A stretch of DNA of 63,485 nucleotides, taken from Leucobacter massiliensis. Its GTDB lineage: Bacteria; Actinomycetota; Actinomycetes; Actinomycetales; Microbacteriaceae. Under the pieces are notes generated by a model. That model was not told where the DNA came from. It worked only from the letters and a program-made list of their open reading frames with translations, and ran no database searches. This document shows positions 1 to 7,814 of the stretch, one piece after another; the first letter of the stretch is position 1, and the number at the start of each line of letters is the position of its first letter. Both the position numbers and the translations under genes were made by a program. Location of the stretch: assembly GCF_002982315.1 (NCBI RefSeq), contig NZ_MWZD01000015.1:1-63485 (forward strand). The letters are read 5' to 3'.

Positions 1-802
1 CGACGCCGACGCGCAGCGGCCGCATGATCGCTGAGACGTCGCGCCACGACTCGATGCGCTGCAGTCGCGCCGACTCCGGCACCCGCACGCGGTCGAGCAC
101 GATGTGGGAGTTCTGCATGGGGCGCAGGGCGATCTTGCCGCGCAGCACCTCCTGGCGCACGCCCTCCGCTTCGCGCGGCACGAGGAAGCACTTCACCTCG
201 CCGTCGGAGGTGTCGCGGGCGAAGACGGCGAGCACGTCGGCGCCGATCGCCCCGCCGATCCAGCGCTTGGCTCCGGTGATCACCCACTCCTCGCCCTCGC
301 GGCTCGCGGTGGTGGCCATTCCGCCGGCGATGTCGGAGCCGTGATCGGGCTCGGTCAGGGCGAAGGCGCCGCGGTAGGCGAAGCTGCGGATCCGCGGGTC
401 GAGCGCTGCCGCCTGCTCGGGTGAGCCGCCCATGAGCACCGTGGAGCGGAACAGCCCCGACTGCGCGTTGTACAGCGTCACCACCGAGGCGTCCGTGCGG
501 GCGAGCACGAAGTTGCGGAAGCCGCTGAACATGGTGGAGCCCGCTTCCGCGGAGGAGACCCCGTCGGGCTCCATGAGGCGCAGCGGGGCGAGGGCGTCGA
601 GCACCGCACCCGGCATCGTCGCGGTCTCCCACGCCTCGTCCACGAGCGGCCGGATCCTGCGGTCCAGCACGTCCTGCAGCTGCCGCAGCGCGGCGATCGC
701 TGCGGGGCTGAGGTGGGTGCGTGCGAAGTCGAAGGGGTCGATGCCGAAGACGGCGTCGGGCGCGAACTCGGGCTCGCGGGGCGGCTTCTGGGGAGCGCTC
801 AC
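1..802 (-). CDS. Acyl-CoA dehydrogenase, 3' end beyond window
   Basis: FAD enzyme expected to oxidise an acyl-CoA thioester to its 2-enoyl form. The gene runs off the left edge; 267 residues are visible. The GTG start at 802 has a GGAGG about seven bases ahead of it. An all-helical N-terminal domain (about 20-140) is followed by the FAD/substrate segment TEPDHGSD (150-157) and ITGAKRWI (175-182), both typical of the family. The look of these motifs recalls the glutaryl-CoA dehydrogenase branch (inference). The catalytic Glu would lie in the missing part. It is the last visible member of a minus-strand operon behind an amidohydrolase and a short-chain dehydrogenase, so it probably serves the same catabolic route; the substrate cannot be told. 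Confidence 0.88.
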   Translation of the reverse strand, partial: MSAPQKPPREPEFAPDAVFGIDPFDFARTHLSPAAIAALRQLQDVLDRRIRPLVDEAWETATMPGAVLDALAPLRLMEPDGVSSAEAGSTMFSGFRNFVLARTDASVVTLYNAQSGLFRSTVLMGGSPEQAAALDPRIRSFAYRGAFALTEPDHGSDIAGGMATTASREGEEWVITGAKRWIGGAIGADVLAVFARDTSDGEVKCFLVPREAEGVRQEVLRGKIALRPMQNSHIVLDRVRVPESARLQRIESWRDVSAIMRPLRVGV

Positions 803-834
803 GGTGTTCCTCCGGTGTTCGGCTCGGCTCGGGG

Positions 835-1722
835 TCAGCGGCCGAGGCCGAGCAGGCGGATCGCGTTGCCCTTCAGGATGCCGGGCAGGGCCTCCGGCTT
901 GAGGCTCGTGCGACTCACGTCATCGAGCCAGCGGTCGGGGCTGATCATGGGGTAGTCGCTGCCGAAGAGCACGCGATCCTTCAGGTAGCTGCCGGCCGCG
1001 CGCACCAGGGCCTCGGGGAAGTACTTCGGGCTCCATCCCGAGAGGTCGATCCAGGTGTTGTGCTTGTGCGTGGCGACGGAGAGCGCCTCGTCCTGCCACG
1101 GCACCGAGGGGTGGGCCATCACGATCTGCAGATCGCCGAACTCGGCGGCCACCTCGTCGAGCAGCATCGGGTTCGACAGCGCCAGGCGCAGCCCGCGGCC
1201 GCCCTTCATGCCTGCGCCGATCCCGGTCTGCCCCGTGTGGAAGAGCGCGATCACCCCCGCTTCCTCGAGCGCGGCGAACAAGGGGAAGAAGCGCTCCTCG
1301 CTCGGGTCGAAGCCCTGCACGGTCGGGTGGAACTTGAAACCGCGCACCCCGTGCTCCTCGATGAGCCGGCGGGCCGCGTCGACGGCCTGCTGGCCCTGCC
1401 GCGGGTCGACGGAGGCGAAGGGGATCAGCACGTCGTTGTTGCGGGCGGCGCCCTGGGCGATGTCGGCGCTCGACACGGGAGTGTGCTGGAGCTGCGTGCT
1501 CGCGTCGACGGTGAAGACCACCGCGGCCATGTCGCGCTCGCGGTAGTAGGCGGCGATCGCGTCGAGCTCGGGCTGCAGGCCGCCGTTCTTGAAGTAGGCG
1601 GCCGCTGCGGCTGCGAGGTCGTCCGGCAGCGAGTTGTGGCCGTGCGCGTCCATCTCGACGTGCACGTGGAAGTCGATCGCCGTGATGCGATCGAGGTCGA
1701 TCGCCGGTTCGTAGCGGGTCAT
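835..1722 (-). CDS. Amidohydrolase 2 family metal-dependent hydrolase or decarboxylase
   Basis: A 295-residue TIM-barrel protein of the amidohydrolase-2 superfamily, which holds hydrolases and non-oxidative decarboxylases acting on carboxylated rings or ring-cleavage products. Visible metal-site pieces are HVH (residues 19-21), a His in KFHPTVQGF, another in LFHTG, MAHPS, and the late Asp in GSDYPM. The ATG at 1722 is preferred over a longer reading because GGAAGGA precedes it and the HxH then sits at the normal distance from the N-terminus. It lies 32 bp upstream of the acyl-CoA dehydrogenase and behind the short-chain dehydrogenase on the same strand, so co-transcription is likely. The substrate is unknown. 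Confidence 0.85.
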   Translation of the reverse strand: MTRYEPAIDLDRITAIDFHVHVEMDAHGHNSLPDDLAAAAAAYFKNGGLQPELDAIAAYYRERDMAAVVFTVDASTQLQHTPVSSADIAQGAARNNDVLIPFASVDPRQGQQAVDAARRLIEEHGVRGFKFHPTVQGFDPSEERFFPLFAALEEAGVIALFHTGQTGIGAGMKGGRGLRLALSNPMLLDEVAAEFGDLQIVMAHPSVPWQDEALSVATHKHNTWIDLSGWSPKYFPEALVRAAGSYLKDRVLFGSDYPMISPDRWLDDVSRTSLKPEALPGILKGNAIRLLGLGR

Positions 1723-1831
1723 TGCTGCGTCCTTCCGGGGGGCGTCGCCGCTGCGGTGCGGCGGCTCGCTGGGTACGGTACCGGGGACCTCCGACATGCC
1801 GCGATTCGGGGTCCCCGGGGGCGGGGGCGGA

Positions 1832-2758
1832 TCAGGCCTGGGGCGGCTGCAGCTCCTCGGGGAGCGGCGGGGACTTCTCACCCACCGACTGCAGATTGGC
1901 GGCGATCACGGGGCCGGCCTCCGCGATCAGCGCCTCGGCGTCCCAGCCGCCCTCGTGGAAGAGGCTCTCGACGGGCTCCGGGTGCGACCACAGCTGGAGG
2001 CGGTCCCCGCCGACGCCGATGGCCTGGCCGCTGATGCCCGCGGCCTCCTCGGAGGCGAGGTAGGCGATGAGCGGCGCCACGTCGGCCGCGGTGCCGAAGC
2101 CGAGCCCCGAGCGGAAGAACTCGGGCATGGGCTCGCCCTTCGCGTCGGCCTCGACGGCGGCGTGGAAGTAGGGCACGGTCGCGGTCATGGCGGTGGCGGC
2201 GACGGGGATCACGGCGTTGGCGGTGATGCCGGCCTTCTTGAGTTCGAGGGCCCAGGTGCGGACCATGCCGACGATGCCGGCCTTGGCGGCGGCGTAGTTG
2301 GTCTGGCCGAAGTTGCCGCGCTGGCCGGTGGGGGAGCCGATGCAGATGATGCGGCCGCCCTCGCCCTGCTCGCGCATGCGGATCGCGGCCTCGCGCACGC
2401 AGGTGAAGGTGCCGCGCAGGTGCACGTTGATGACGGTGTCGAAGTCGTCGTCGCTCATCTTCCAGAGCACGGTGTCGCGCAGCACGCCGGCGTTGGTGAC
2501 GAGGATGTCGAGGCGGCCGTAGGCGTCGAAGGCGGCGTCGACGAGCTGCTTGGCGGTCTCGCTCGGGCCGACGGGGGCGACGACGGCGGTGGCCTGGCCC
2601 CCGGCGTCGGTGATGCTCGCGACGGCCTCGGCGGCGGTCGCCTCGTCCACGTCGTTGATCACGACGGACGCGCCCTGGCGTGCGAGCTCCTGCGCGTAGG
2701 CGAGTCCCAGGCCGCGGCCCGACCCCGTGACGATGGCGACTTTCCCTGCAAGTGACAT
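1832..2758 (-). CDS. Short-chain dehydrogenase/reductase
   Basis: A 308-residue NAD(P)-dependent oxidoreductase. The Rossmann motif TGSGRGLG lies at about residues 12-19, followed by the NAG motif in LVTNAGVL. A catalytic Ser lies in CIGSPTG and the Tyr/Lys pair in YAAAKAG, so the active site is complete. It is longer than a minimal 250-residue member; the C-terminal extension resembles hydroxyacyl-CoA-type SDRs (inference). The ATG at 2758 has AAGGAG upstream. It is the first gene of the minus-strand operon and carries a clear promoter in the gap to the divergent MarR gene. A 109-bp gap separates it from the next gene. Confidence 0.9.
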   Translation of the reverse strand: MSLAGKVAIVTGSGRGLGLAYAQELARQGASVVINDVDEATAAEAVASITDAGGQATAVVAPVGPSETAKQLVDAAFDAYGRLDILVTNAGVLRDTVLWKMSDDDFDTVINVHLRGTFTCVREAAIRMREQGEGGRIICIGSPTGQRGNFGQTNYAAAKAGIVGMVRTWALELKKAGITANAVIPVAATAMTATVPYFHAAVEADAKGEPMPEFFRSGLGFGTAADVAPLIAYLASEEAAGISGQAIGVGGDRLQLWSHPEPVESLFHEGGWDAEALIAEAGPVIAANLQSVGEKSPPLPEELQPPQA

Positions 2759-2785
2759 GGCAACTCCTTCGTGGTGGCTGCCCCC

Positions 2786-2827
2786 AGTAGAGCACCATTT
2801 CATTGAGAAAGTCAACTATACACTTTC
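2786..2827. promoter_or_regulatory. Divergent promoter and probable MarR operator
   Basis: On the minus strand TTGACT (2815-2810), an 18-bp spacer and TCTACT (2791-2786) form a promoter for the dehydrogenase operon. An inverted repeat, GAAAGT (2807-2812) and ACTTTC (2822-2827) with nine bases between, overlaps that -35 box. Its position suggests repression by the adjacent MarR protein (inference). Confidence 0.6.
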
Positions 2828-2850
2828 CCATCGTTTGCTACGCTGGCTGC

Positions 2851-3318
2851 ATGACGGACTCCGAGGCGCAGGACACGGCTGCATCGTGGCAGCTGAACTC
2901 CGTCACCGAAGACCCCAGCTTCCTGCTGGCGCGCGCCAACGCCCTCTCGCTCGGAGCGGGCAACGCCGCGCTGCGCCCGCTCGGGCTCAAGGTCCGCTCC
3001 TATTCGGTGCTCGCCCTCGTCTGCGATGGCCTGTATCCGACGCAGCGCGAGCTCGCCGACTATCTGCGTCTCGATCCGAGCCAGGTGGTCTCGCTGATCG
3101 ACGACCTGGAGAGCCGCGACCTCGTCGAGCGCCGCACCGACGAGCGTGACCGCCGCTCGAAGGTGATCGCCCCCACCGGGGAGGGGCAGCGCGTCCGCGC
3201 CGAGGCCCGCGAGCGGGTGCGTGCGGCCGAGGAAGCGCCGCTGGCGGTGCTCAGCCCCGAAGAGCGCGACACCTTCTCCGCCCTGCTCGCCCGCGTCGCC
3301 TTCCCCCCGCAGCGCTAG
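2851..3318 (+). CDS. MarR family transcriptional regulator
   Basis: A 155-residue winged-helix repressor. The recognition region reads TQRELADYLRLDPSQVVSLI (about residues 66-85), and the wing carries RTDERDRRSKVIAPT, the family's DxR signature. MarR proteins bind palindromes as dimers and release them on binding small, often aromatic, ligands. The ATG at 2851 is chosen because TACGCT (2839-2844) lies exactly six bases ahead. This predicts a leaderless mRNA, and there is no Shine-Dalgarno. An in-frame upstream start would run back through the promoter. It is divergent from the dehydrogenase operon and likely controls it. Confidence 0.9.
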   Translation: MTDSEAQDTAASWQLNSVTEDPSFLLARANALSLGAGNAALRPLGLKVRSYSVLALVCDGLYPTQRELADYLRLDPSQVVSLIDDLESRDLVERRTDERDRRSKVIAPTGEGQRVRAEARERVRAAEEAPLAVLSPEERDTFSALLARVAFPPQR

Positions 3319-3387
3319 TCAGCGTGCGGTGTACGGCTATGCCGGAGCTCGGAGCGGCCGGTTCGCGGGGGCGGGTAGCCTAGGGGC

Positions 3388-4044
3388 ATGAGTGAGACGG
3401 TTCCGGATCCCGCGAGCGGCTGGGAGGCCATCGATGCCTCCGCGGTCGCCGCACTGCTCGCCGGCGTGCCCGTGCGCTGGTGGCTCTCGGGAGGGGCCGC
3501 GCTCGACCGCTGGCTCGGCGAGCCGATCCGCGAGCGGGCCAACACCGATGTGAGCGTCGTGCGGGCCGATCTGCCCGCCTTCGTCGACGCGCTGCCGGCG
3601 GGAATCGAGGCCTGGGCGCAGCTGGACGAGGACGAGGATCCCGTGCCGTTCGACGCGGCCCCCGCGGACGAGGAGGTGCAGCCGGTGCTGCTGCGCGACG
3701 CCGCCTCCGGTCGCTGGCTGCTGCGCGTGAACGTGGAGGACGGTGCCCCCCGCGCCTGGGTCTACAAGCGGGATCCGCGGCTCACGCTGCCGTGGGAGCG
3801 CGCCGTGCTCGACCTCGACGGCGTGCCCACGGGCGCCCCCGAGGTGCAGCTCGTGTGGAAGGCCCTGCGGCCCCGCCCCGAGGACGACGTGGACATGCAC
3901 GCCGTCGTGCCGAAGCTCTCCGAGGAGGCCCGCGCCTGGTACGAGAAGTGCATCCTCTCCATCCACCCGCACTCCTCCTGGTCGATCCACGTGCGCAGCC
4001 CGCTCACCCCCGCCAAGGCGAGCTGGAACCGGGGTCGCGGCTGA
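3388..4044 (+). CDS. Nucleotidyltransferase-fold protein with altered active site
   Basis: A 218-residue protein resembling the ANT(2'')-like nucleotidyltransferase family often misnamed 'amino acid transporter'. The fold signature SGGAALDRWLG (about residues 34-44) is followed by RERANTDVSVVR. In relatives this segment carries two metal-binding Asp residues spaced D-x-D; here the first is Asn, so catalysis may be lost. The remainder has the usual LPWERAVLDLDGV and LVWKALRPRPEDDVDM blocks, the latter like the family's C-terminal Lys/Asp region. Start: TAGCCT (3376-3381) lies six bases before the ATG, again suggesting a leaderless transcript. There is no clear functional link to its neighbours. 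Confidence 0.7.
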   Translation: MSETVPDPASGWEAIDASAVAALLAGVPVRWWLSGGAALDRWLGEPIRERANTDVSVVRADLPAFVDALPAGIEAWAQLDEDEDPVPFDAAPADEEVQPVLLRDAASGRWLLRVNVEDGAPRAWVYKRDPRLTLPWERAVLDLDGVPTGAPEVQLVWKALRPRPEDDVDMHAVVPKLSEEARAWYEKCILSIHPHSSWSIHVRSPLTPAKASWNRGRG

Positions 4045-4054
4045 GCGCTGCACC

Positions 4055-4118
4055 CAGAGCCCGCTGAGTTCGCAGAGCCCGCTGAGTTCGCAGAGCGCGC
4101 TGAGTTCGCAGAGCCCGC
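4055..4118. repeat. 18-bp tandem repeat, about 3.5 copies
   Basis: Unit CAGAGCCCGCTGAGTTCG is repeated at 4055, 4073 and 4091 (one base changed in the third), followed by a partial fourth copy. It lies between the convergent 3' ends of the nucleotidyltransferase-like and LysR genes. Confidence 0.85.
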
Positions 4119-4125
4119 GCCGCGC

Positions 4126-5016
4126 TCAGGGCCGCGTCGCCTCCAGCACGAGGGTGCGGAACCAGCGCTGCGCCTGCGTCAGGCTGCCCTCCCGGCGGGT
4201 GTAGAGCGACACCGGGGTGCTCTGCGCCGGCCACGGCAGCTCGGCCACCCGCAGCGCCGGATACCAGCCGCAGAACACCTCGGCGACGTGCCGGGGCAGC
4301 AGGACGACGAGGTCGGTCGTCTCGAGCACCGCGGGCACGGTGGCGTACTCCTCGACCGTCAGCGCGACCTGCGGCATGAGCCCGTGCTCGGTCAGCGCCT
4401 GCAGCGGGTAGACGTGCCCGCCGCGGGCGGAGACCCGCAGGAAGCGCCGCCCCGCGAACATCCCGGGCCCGGTGGGCGGCAGGGGGTGCCGCTCGCCGGT
4501 GAGCGCGACGTACTCGACCGCGCGCACGTGCGAGCGCCACACGCGCGGGCTCCCGATCATCGAGACGGTCATCGCGAGGTCGATGGTGCCCCGCGCGAGC
4601 CCCTCCTCCACCTGGTCGGAGTCGAGCCGCTCGACGCGCAGCTGCGGCCGAGAGGCCTCGCGCTCCAGCGCGGCGAGGATCGGCGGCAGGAAGGTCTGCT
4701 CGCCGATCGAGGTGAGGCCCAGCATCAGCTCGCCGCTGAAGCTCGCGGGATCGAACAGCTCCGAGTCCTCCACGGTCGCGTCGATCTGGGCGAGCGCCTC
4801 CTGCAGCGGGCCGAACAGCCGGGTCGCCCGCGCCGTGGGCACCATGTCGTTGCCCTCCCGGCGGAACAGCTCGTCGCCGAAGCGCTCGCGCAGGCGGCGC
4901 AGGGTGTAGCTGACGGTCGGCTGGGTGACGTGCAGGCGCTCGGCGGCGGCGGTGACGCTGCGCGCCTCGTAGAGCACCACGAAGGTGCGCAGCTGGTTGA
5001 GATCGGTGAGGGCCAC
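4126..5016 (-). CDS. ligR: LysR family regulator of the lig operon
   Basis: A 296-residue LysR-type regulator. The N-terminal winged helix contains SVTAAAERLHVTQPTVSYTLRRL. A periplasmic-binding-fold effector domain covers about 90-296. The GTG at 5016 is preferred because it starts directly at ALTDLNQLRTF, the normal LysR N-terminus; the in-frame ATG further up would add residues and swallow the promoter. GATACT lies eight bases ahead, so the mRNA may be leaderless. It diverges from ligJ and an imperfect palindrome fills the gap, the classical arrangement for a LysR activator of an aromatic catabolic operon. The symbol is by position only. Confidence 0.85.
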   Translation of the reverse strand: MALTDLNQLRTFVVLYEARSVTAAAERLHVTQPTVSYTLRRLRERFGDELFRREGNDMVPTARATRLFGPLQEALAQIDATVEDSELFDPASFSGELMLGLTSIGEQTFLPPILAALEREASRPQLRVERLDSDQVEEGLARGTIDLAMTVSMIGSPRVWRSHVRAVEYVALTGERHPLPPTGPGMFAGRRFLRVSARGGHVYPLQALTEHGLMPQVALTVEEYATVPAVLETTDLVVLLPRHVAEVFCGWYPALRVAELPWPAQSTPVSLYTRREGSLTQAQRWFRTLVLEATRP

Positions 5017-5025
5017 GCATAGAGA

Positions 5026-5084
5026 GTATCGATGCACCGACGATCCCGCATCTATTCGACTTAATGTGCCCCGCGACCTACCAT
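5026..5084 (+). promoter_or_regulatory. lig operon promoter with LysR-type palindrome
   Basis: Inverted repeat GTATCGATGC (5026-5035) and GCATCTATTC (5048-5057) matches at 8 of 10 positions with 12 bases between. It abuts TCGACT (5056-5061), a 17-bp spacer and TACCAT (5079-5084). A LysR site directly against the -35 box fits activation of ligJ (inference). Confidence 0.55.
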
Positions 5085-5123
5085 CGGAGGAGATCAACCG
5101 CCGAATGACAAGGACGACATCCG

Positions 5124-6152
5124 TTGATTATCGACATCCACGGCCACTACACCACGGCCCCCGCTCAGCTGGGCGCCTGGCGCGATCTGCAGATCGCCTT
5201 CGCCGAGGGGAAGGGCGAGGCGCCGGATCCCGCAGAGCTCTCGATCTCCGACGACGAGATCCGCGAGACGATCGAGGCCAATCAGCTCCGCCTCATGAAC
5301 GACCGCGGCAGCGACATCACCGTCTTCAGCCCGCGCGCCTCCTTCATGGCGCACCACATCGGCGACTTCGCGGTCAGCGAGACCTGGGCGCGCATCTGCA
5401 ACGACCTCTGCGCGCGCGTGAGCGAGCTGTTCCCCGACCGCTTCCTCATGGGCGCCATGCTGCCGCAGTCGCCGGGCGTGGACCCCGCGAGCACCGTCGC
5501 GGAGCTCACCCGGGCCGTCGAGGAGCTCGGCGCGGTCACCGTGAACCTCAACCCCGATCCCTCCGGCGGCAAGTGGAGCGCCCCGGCCCTCACCGACCGC
5601 TCCTGGTACCCGGTCTACGAGAAGCTCGTCGAGTACGAGATCCCGGCGATGGTCCACGTCAGCACCTCGTGCAAGCCCGTCTTCCACACCACCGGCGACC
5701 ACTACCTCAATGCGGACACGACCGCCTTCATGCAGCTGCTCAAGGGCGACCTCTTCCGCGACTTCCCCGAGCTGAAGCTCGTGATCCCGCACGGCGGCGG
5801 CGCGGTGCCCTACCACTGGGGCCGCTTCCGCGGGCTCGCGATGGCCCTCGGCAAGCCCGAGCTCGAAGAGCACCTGCTCGGCAACGTCTTCTTCGACACC
5901 TGCGTCTACCACCAGCCGGGCATCGACCTGCTCACCCGGATCGTGCCCACGGACAACATCCTCTTCGCGAGCGAGATGATCGGCGCCGTGCGCGACGTCG
6001 ACCCCCGCACCGGCCACTACTTCGACGACACGAAGCGCTACGTCGACGCAACGCCGAACCTCAGCGACGCCGAGCGCGCTCAGGTCTTCGAGGGCAACGC
6101 CCGCCGCGTCTACCCCCGCCTCGACCGCGCCCTCACCGCCCGCGGGCTCTGA
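5124..6152 (+). CDS. ligJ: 4-oxalomesaconate hydratase
   Basis: Adds water to 4-oxalomesaconate to give 4-carboxy-4-hydroxy-2-oxoadipate, the fourth catabolic step of protocatechuate 4,5-cleavage. The protein is an amidohydrolase-superfamily member of 342 residues, the usual LigJ length. It opens MIIDIHGHYTTAP with the HxH metal site. Later it has HVSTSCKP, a His pair around residues 225-235 in IPHGGGAVPYHWGR, and the late acid in FASEMIG. The start appears to be TTG at 5124 with AAGGA nearby. A stronger GGAGGAG at 5086-5092 sits ahead of an out-of-frame ATG at 5105, so start efficiency is uncertain. First gene of the lig operon. Confidence 0.9.
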   Translation: MIIDIHGHYTTAPAQLGAWRDLQIAFAEGKGEAPDPAELSISDDEIRETIEANQLRLMNDRGSDITVFSPRASFMAHHIGDFAVSETWARICNDLCARVSELFPDRFLMGAMLPQSPGVDPASTVAELTRAVEELGAVTVNLNPDPSGGKWSAPALTDRSWYPVYEKLVEYEIPAMVHVSTSCKPVFHTTGDHYLNADTTAFMQLLKGDLFRDFPELKLVIPHGGGAVPYHWGRFRGLAMALGKPELEEHLLGNVFFDTCVYHQPGIDLLTRIVPTDNILFASEMIGAVRDVDPRTGHYFDDTKRYVDATPNLSDAERAQVFEGNARRVYPRLDRALTARGL

Positions 6153-6181
6153 TCCCGAACCGACCGCAGAAAGAACCCACC

Positions 6182-6874
6182 ATGCGCCTGAACAACCTCG
6201 GCCTCGTCCGCACCCGGATCGAGCGGCCGGATCCCGCGGACGTCGACCGCCTCTCGCAGTTCGGGGTGGCCACCATCCACGAGGCGATGGGCCGCGTCGG
6301 CCTCATGCGCCCCTACATCCGCCCCGCCTACCACGGCGCGAAGCTGTGCGGCCCCGCCATCACCGTGCTCCTGCAGCCCGGCGACAACTGGATGCTCCAC
6401 GTCGCCGCCGAGCAGGTGCAGGCGGGCGACGTGCTCGTCGCCGGCTGCACCACCGAGAGCGAGGACGGCTTCTTCGGCGAGCTGCTCGCCACCTCGCTCA
6501 CCGCCCGCGGCTGCAAGGGCCTCGTCATCGACGGCGGCGTCCGCGACGTCGCGGATCTCGAGGAGATGGACTTCCCCGTGTTCTCCCGCGCGATCAACGC
6601 CAAGGGCACCGTGAAGGCGACGCTCGGCTCCGTGAACGTGCCCGTGGTCGTGGCGAACGCGCTCGTGAGCCCGGGCGACGTGGTCGTGGCCGACGTCGAC
6701 GGCGTGGTCGTGGTGCCGCGCGAGCACGTCGCGGCGGTCGCCGACGCCAGCCAGAAGCGCGAGGACAACGAGGAGGCTAAGCGCCAGCAGTTCCGCGAGG
6801 GCGTGCTCGGCCTCGACATCTACGGCATGCGCGACCCGCTCGCCGCCGCCGGCCTCGAATACGTGGAGGACTGA
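6182..6874 (+). CDS. ligK: 4-carboxy-4-hydroxy-2-oxoadipate aldolase
   Basis: Cleaves 4-carboxy-4-hydroxy-2-oxoadipate into pyruvate and oxaloacetate, the last step of the pathway. At 230 residues it matches the HMG/CHA class II aldolase family (RraA-like fold). Visible signatures are TIHEAMGRVGLM near the N-terminus, GCTTESEDGFFGELLATS (about 88-105) and the metal/substrate motif VIDGGVRDVADLEEMDFPVFSR (about 118-139) with its conserved Arg-Asp pair. The ATG at 6182 lies 29 bases after ligJ with only a weak purine-rich site. It is followed two bases later by ligI, so translation is probably coupled. Confidence 0.92.
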   Translation: MRLNNLGLVRTRIERPDPADVDRLSQFGVATIHEAMGRVGLMRPYIRPAYHGAKLCGPAITVLLQPGDNWMLHVAAEQVQAGDVLVAGCTTESEDGFFGELLATSLTARGCKGLVIDGGVRDVADLEEMDFPVFSRAINAKGTVKATLGSVNVPVVVANALVSPGDVVVADVDGVVVVPREHVAAVADASQKREDNEEAKRQQFREGVLGLDIYGMRDPLAAAGLEYVED

Positions 6875-6876
6875 GC

Positions 6877-7812
6877 ATGGCGCACGGCGACACCTCGGGC
6901 GGCTTCGAGAAGACCCCCGGCTGGCTGGACTGGTACGACGGGCCCTCGAAGCCCGCGTTCCGGCTGCCCGCGGGTGCCGTCGACGCGCACTGCCACGTCT
7001 TCGGCCCCGGCGCGCAGTTCCCCTACGCGCCCGAGCGCAAGTACACCCCGTGCGACGCCTCGGCGGAGCAGCTCTTCGCGCTGCGCGACCACCTCGGCTT
7101 CGACCGCAACGTGATCGTGCAGGCCACCTGCCACGGCGCCGACAACCGCGCCCTCGTCGATGCGCTGCGCCGCAGCGACGGCCGGGCCCGCGGCGTCGCC
7201 ACCGTGCGCCGCGACGTCACCCCCGAGCAGCTCGCCGAGCTGCACGAGGCGGGCGTGCGCGGCGTGCGCTTCAACTTCGTGAAGCGGCTCGTGGACCGGG
7301 TGCCCACGGACTCGCTCGCGGAGATCGTCGAGAAGATCCGGCCGCTCGGCTGGCACGTCGTCATCTACTTCGAGGCCGAGGACCTGCCCGAGCTCTACGA
7401 CTTCTTCTCGCAGATCCCCACCGACGTGGTGGTCGACCACATGGGTCGGCCGGACGTCACGAAGGACCCCGACGGCCCCGAGTTCGGGCTGTTCCTGCGC
7501 TTCATGCGCGAGAACCCGAACGTCTGGACCAAGGTCTCCTGCCCCGAGCGCCTGAGCGTCTCGGGTCCCCGCGCGCTGAACGGCGAGCGACACGCCTACA
7601 CCGACGTGGTCCCGTTCGCCCGTCGCGTGGTCGAGGAGTTCCCCGACCGCGTGCTGTGGGGCACCGACTGGCCCCATCCCAACCTCAAGGACCACATGCC
7701 CGACGATGGGCTGCTGGTCGACTACATCCCGCAGATTGCGACGACGGACGAACTGCAGCGCAAGCTGCTCGTCGACAATCCCGCACGCCTCTACTGGCCC
7801 GAAGGAGCATAG
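6877..7812 (+). CDS. ligI: 2-pyrone-4,6-dicarboxylate hydrolase
   Basis: Opens the lactone ring of 2-pyrone-4,6-dicarboxylate to 4-oxalomesaconate. The protein has 311 residues, typical for LigI, an amidohydrolase-superfamily TIM barrel. It shows AVDAHCHVFGPG (HxH near residue 34), CHGADNRALVDAL, VRGVRFNFVKR with the substrate-binding Arg, DVVVDHMGRPD, and the catalytic late Asp in LWGTDWPHPN. Its start codon follows the ligK stop by two bases and ligAB starts two bases after its own stop, so this is a tightly packed operon. Confidence 0.93.
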   Translation: MAHGDTSGGFEKTPGWLDWYDGPSKPAFRLPAGAVDAHCHVFGPGAQFPYAPERKYTPCDASAEQLFALRDHLGFDRNVIVQATCHGADNRALVDALRRSDGRARGVATVRRDVTPEQLAELHEAGVRGVRFNFVKRLVDRVPTDSLAEIVEKIRPLGWHVVIYFEAEDLPELYDFFSQIPTDVVVDHMGRPDVTKDPDGPEFGLFLRFMRENPNVWTKVSCPERLSVSGPRALNGERHAYTDVVPFARRVVEEFPDRVLWGTDWPHPNLKDHMPDDGLLVDYIPQIATTDELQRKLLVDNPARLYWPEGA

Positions 7813-7814
7813 TC

